13,626 bases of DNA from positions 1 through 13,626 of the forward strand of contig CAZCRE010000033.1 in NCBI GenBank assembly GCA_964501075.1. The letters are read 5' to 3'. The notes below the pieces were generated by a model. The model saw only the letters and a list, made by a program, of their open reading frames with translations, was not told the DNA's origin and ran no database searches. This DNA comes from CAZCRE01 sp964501075. GTDB taxonomy: Archaea > Thermoproteota > Bathyarchaeia > Bathyarchaeales > Bathycorpusculaceae. A program made the position numbers and the translations under genes. Positions 12,447 to 13,626 of this stretch are shown one piece after another (position 1 is the stretch's first letter; every line of letters starts with the position of its first letter).

Positions 12447-13097
12447 ACGAGTCTAATACCAGACGAACACAGAGAACAAATAAAGAATCAACTAGCTGAA
12501 GCTCTAGTCAACCCTGTACGATTGATCATGTTCACGCAAGAGCTGGAATGCCAGTTCTGCGCACAAACCAAACAACTCATAACTGAACTTGCCGGGCTGA
12601 ATGATAAAATACTGGCAGAAGTCCGCGATTTTGTGGCAGACGCAGATCTCGCCAAGCAGTATGGAGTAGACAAAATCCCAGCAATCGTCATCTTGGGGCA
12701 GAAAGACTACGGCGTGAGGATCTACGGGCTTCCGTATGGCTATGAATTTCAAACTCTAATGTCAACCTTGGCAGCGGTTTCCCAAGGAAAAACAGACCTG
12801 TCAGAAGAGACGAAAGCCAAGCTTCACGCAATCAACACTCCAGTACACATTCAAGTTTTTGTCACACTCACATGTCCACACTGTCCCGTTGCCGCTGCAA
12901 TGGCTCACAAGTTCGCCGTCGAAAACGACCTGATACGGGCTGACGTGGTCGATGCGAACGAGTTTTCACAGCTTGCCCTCAAATATGGAGTCATGGGCGT
13001 TCCGAAAATAGTGGTGAATGAGAAGGTTGAGTTTGTAGGGGCGTTGCCTGAGAACACGTTCTTGGAGCAGGTGCTTCTTGGCGCTCGCCAAAGTTGA
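12447..13097 (+). CDS. pdo: Glutaredoxin-like protein disulfide oxidoreductase (PDO), ACG start
   Basis: A 216-residue protein made of two thioredoxin-fold units, the archaeal/thermophile PDO type that makes, breaks or shuffles disulfides. Unit one has CQFC (Cys35, Cys38) and cis-Pro78 (KIPAI); unit two has CPHC (Cys143, Cys146) and cis-Pro186 (GVPKI). The first ordinary start in this frame is TTG at 12522, but it would remove the first helix and cut the strand NPVRLIMF. The frame stays open upstream to a TGA at 12438-12440 and encodes SLIPDEHREQIKNQLAEALV, matching the family N-terminus (Pyrococcus PDO begins MGLISDADKK). ACG at 12447 sits exactly at the Met position, 6 nt after GGTGA (12436-12440). 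So the gene uses ACG, or carries a recent ATG-to-ACG change. Probably cotranscribed with the regulator and copA. Confidence 0.88.
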   Translation, partial: TSLIPDEHREQIKNQLAEALVNPVRLIMFTQELECQFCAQTKQLITELAGLNDKILAEVRDFVADADLAKQYGVDKIPAIVILGQKDYGVRIYGLPYGYEFQTLMSTLAAVSQGKTDLSEETKAKLHAINTPVHIQVFVTLTCPHCPVAAAMAHKFAVENDLIRADVVDANEFSQLALKYGVMGVPKIVVNEKVEFVGALPENTFLEQVLLGARQS

Positions 13098-13124
13098 CAT
13101 AATGAAACGAGCGGAGGCTTGTTC

Positions 13125-13626
13125 TTGAAAGAAAAAGAGGTAATCCTTCAGATACTTGGAATGCACTGCACCGCTTGCGCGACAGGAATAGAATCAGGAC
13201 TGAAAAGACTCGACGGCGTTACAGACGCGAGAGTGAACTTTGCAACCAAAGAAGCCATCGTCAAGTTCGACGAGGACAAAGTTACCCTAGAAAAGATCAA
13301 GGCCTCAGTTAAGAGAGGCGGATACGAAGCCGTTGAGCGAATTGAAGACGTAAGCGAGAAGCGAAGAAAAGAAGTGAGAGGCAAAATGCTGCTCTTTTCC
13401 ATCGGCCTAGCCCTCACAATTCCCATAGCGGTCATCACGTTTCTCACAATGTTTCCAGAAAAGAACTACGTGCTTCTAACCTTGGCAACGCCCATACAGT
13501 TCATCGTTGGCTGGCACTTCTACAAAGCCGCCTACGCATCAATCAGAAACCGCTTCGCAGACATGAACGTACTCGTTGCACTCAGCTCCTCAGTTGCCTA
13601 CGTCTATTCAGCCTACATCACGTTCT
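13125..13626 (+). CDS. copA: Copper-exporting P1B-type ATPase, 3' truncated by the window
   Basis: The first 167 residues of a CopA-type pump that exports Cu(I) from the cytoplasm. Residues 5-72 are a heavy-metal-binding domain with GMHCTAC (Cys15, Cys18) and the closing RGGYEAV. A charged linker (DVSEKRRKEVRGK) leads to membrane segments at about 88-110 (MLLFSIGLALTIPIAVITFL), 114-134 and 148-166. TPIQFIVGWHFYKAAYASIR, then ADMNVLVALSSSVAYVYS, is the diagnostic segment of copper ATPases. The CPC motif, actuator, phosphorylation and nucleotide domains lie beyond the window. The start is TTG at 13125 (MKEKEVILQILGMHC), 7 nt after GGAGG (13113-13117), and 27 nt after the PDO stop, so the two are probably cotranscribed. 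Confidence 0.93.
   Translation, partial: MKEKEVILQILGMHCTACATGIESGLKRLDGVTDARVNFATKEAIVKFDEDKVTLEKIKASVKRGGYEAVERIEDVSEKRRKEVRGKMLLFSIGLALTIPIAVITFLTMFPEKNYVLLTLATPIQFIVGWHFYKAAYASIRNRFADMNVLVALSSSVAYVYSAYITF

Noticed and set aside
1..13626. CRISPR arrays, tRNA or rRNA genes
   Set aside because: No regularly spaced repeat series and no cloverleaf or rRNA-like stretch was seen in the non-coding gaps.

Overview
The window reads as a piece of an archaeal chromosome, most likely from an uncultured TACK-type lineage such as Bathyarchaeia (the lineage is inference). The archaeal signs are TATA-type boxes about 40-50 nt before several genes, GGTGA/GGAGG ribosome binding sites often followed by TTG starts, a Sulfolobus-type zinc ferredoxin, a two-domain protein disulfide oxidoreductase, an Lrp/AsnC regulator, and beta-helix/dockerin surface proteins of the kind common in mesophilic archaea.

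Layout. 1-1008 is the 3' part of a secreted-type right-handed beta-helix gene. 1304-1618 is a zinc ferredoxin, followed by a hairpin. 1752-4123 is a tight sulfur/Fe-S operon: tusA, a DsrE-like gene, an iscS homologue, iscU, and a 55-aa TRASH-type zinc protein at 3956-4123. The iscS homologue lacks the PLP lysine and other active-site residues, so the cluster looks like a sulfur relay (TusA/DsrE to IscS to IscU) that does not work as a normal cysteine desulfurase.

The next gene (start 4173) is a small unknown protein split in two. Its N-terminal 35 codons end at 4278 and its C-terminal 37 codons resume at about 5809. Between them lies a 1.52-kb insert (4279-5802) with perfect 10-bp terminal inverted repeats and near-identical 6-bp flanks. 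The insert carries one intact gene, a secreted NosD-like beta-helix protein with a C-terminal dockerin. Removing the insert plus one flank restores a single 72-aa frame.

5944-6765 (minus) is an Fpg/MutM-type DNA glycosylase. 6882-8927 is a small accessory patch bounded by a 13-bp direct repeat: a transposase C-terminal remnant and a DNA methyltransferase fused to an Mrr-like nuclease domain. From 9019 on come redox and deoxynucleotide genes: rubredoxin, class II (B12-dependent) ribonucleotide reductase, OsmC-type peroxidase (minus), a divergent Lrp/AsnC regulator, a glutaredoxin-like PDO that appears to start at ACG, and the first third of a copper ATPase (copA) running off the window. Upstream of the regulator sits a four-half-site array, exactly dyad-symmetric with 21-bp spacing, overlapping its TATA box.

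No rRNA, tRNA or CRISPR array was recognised.
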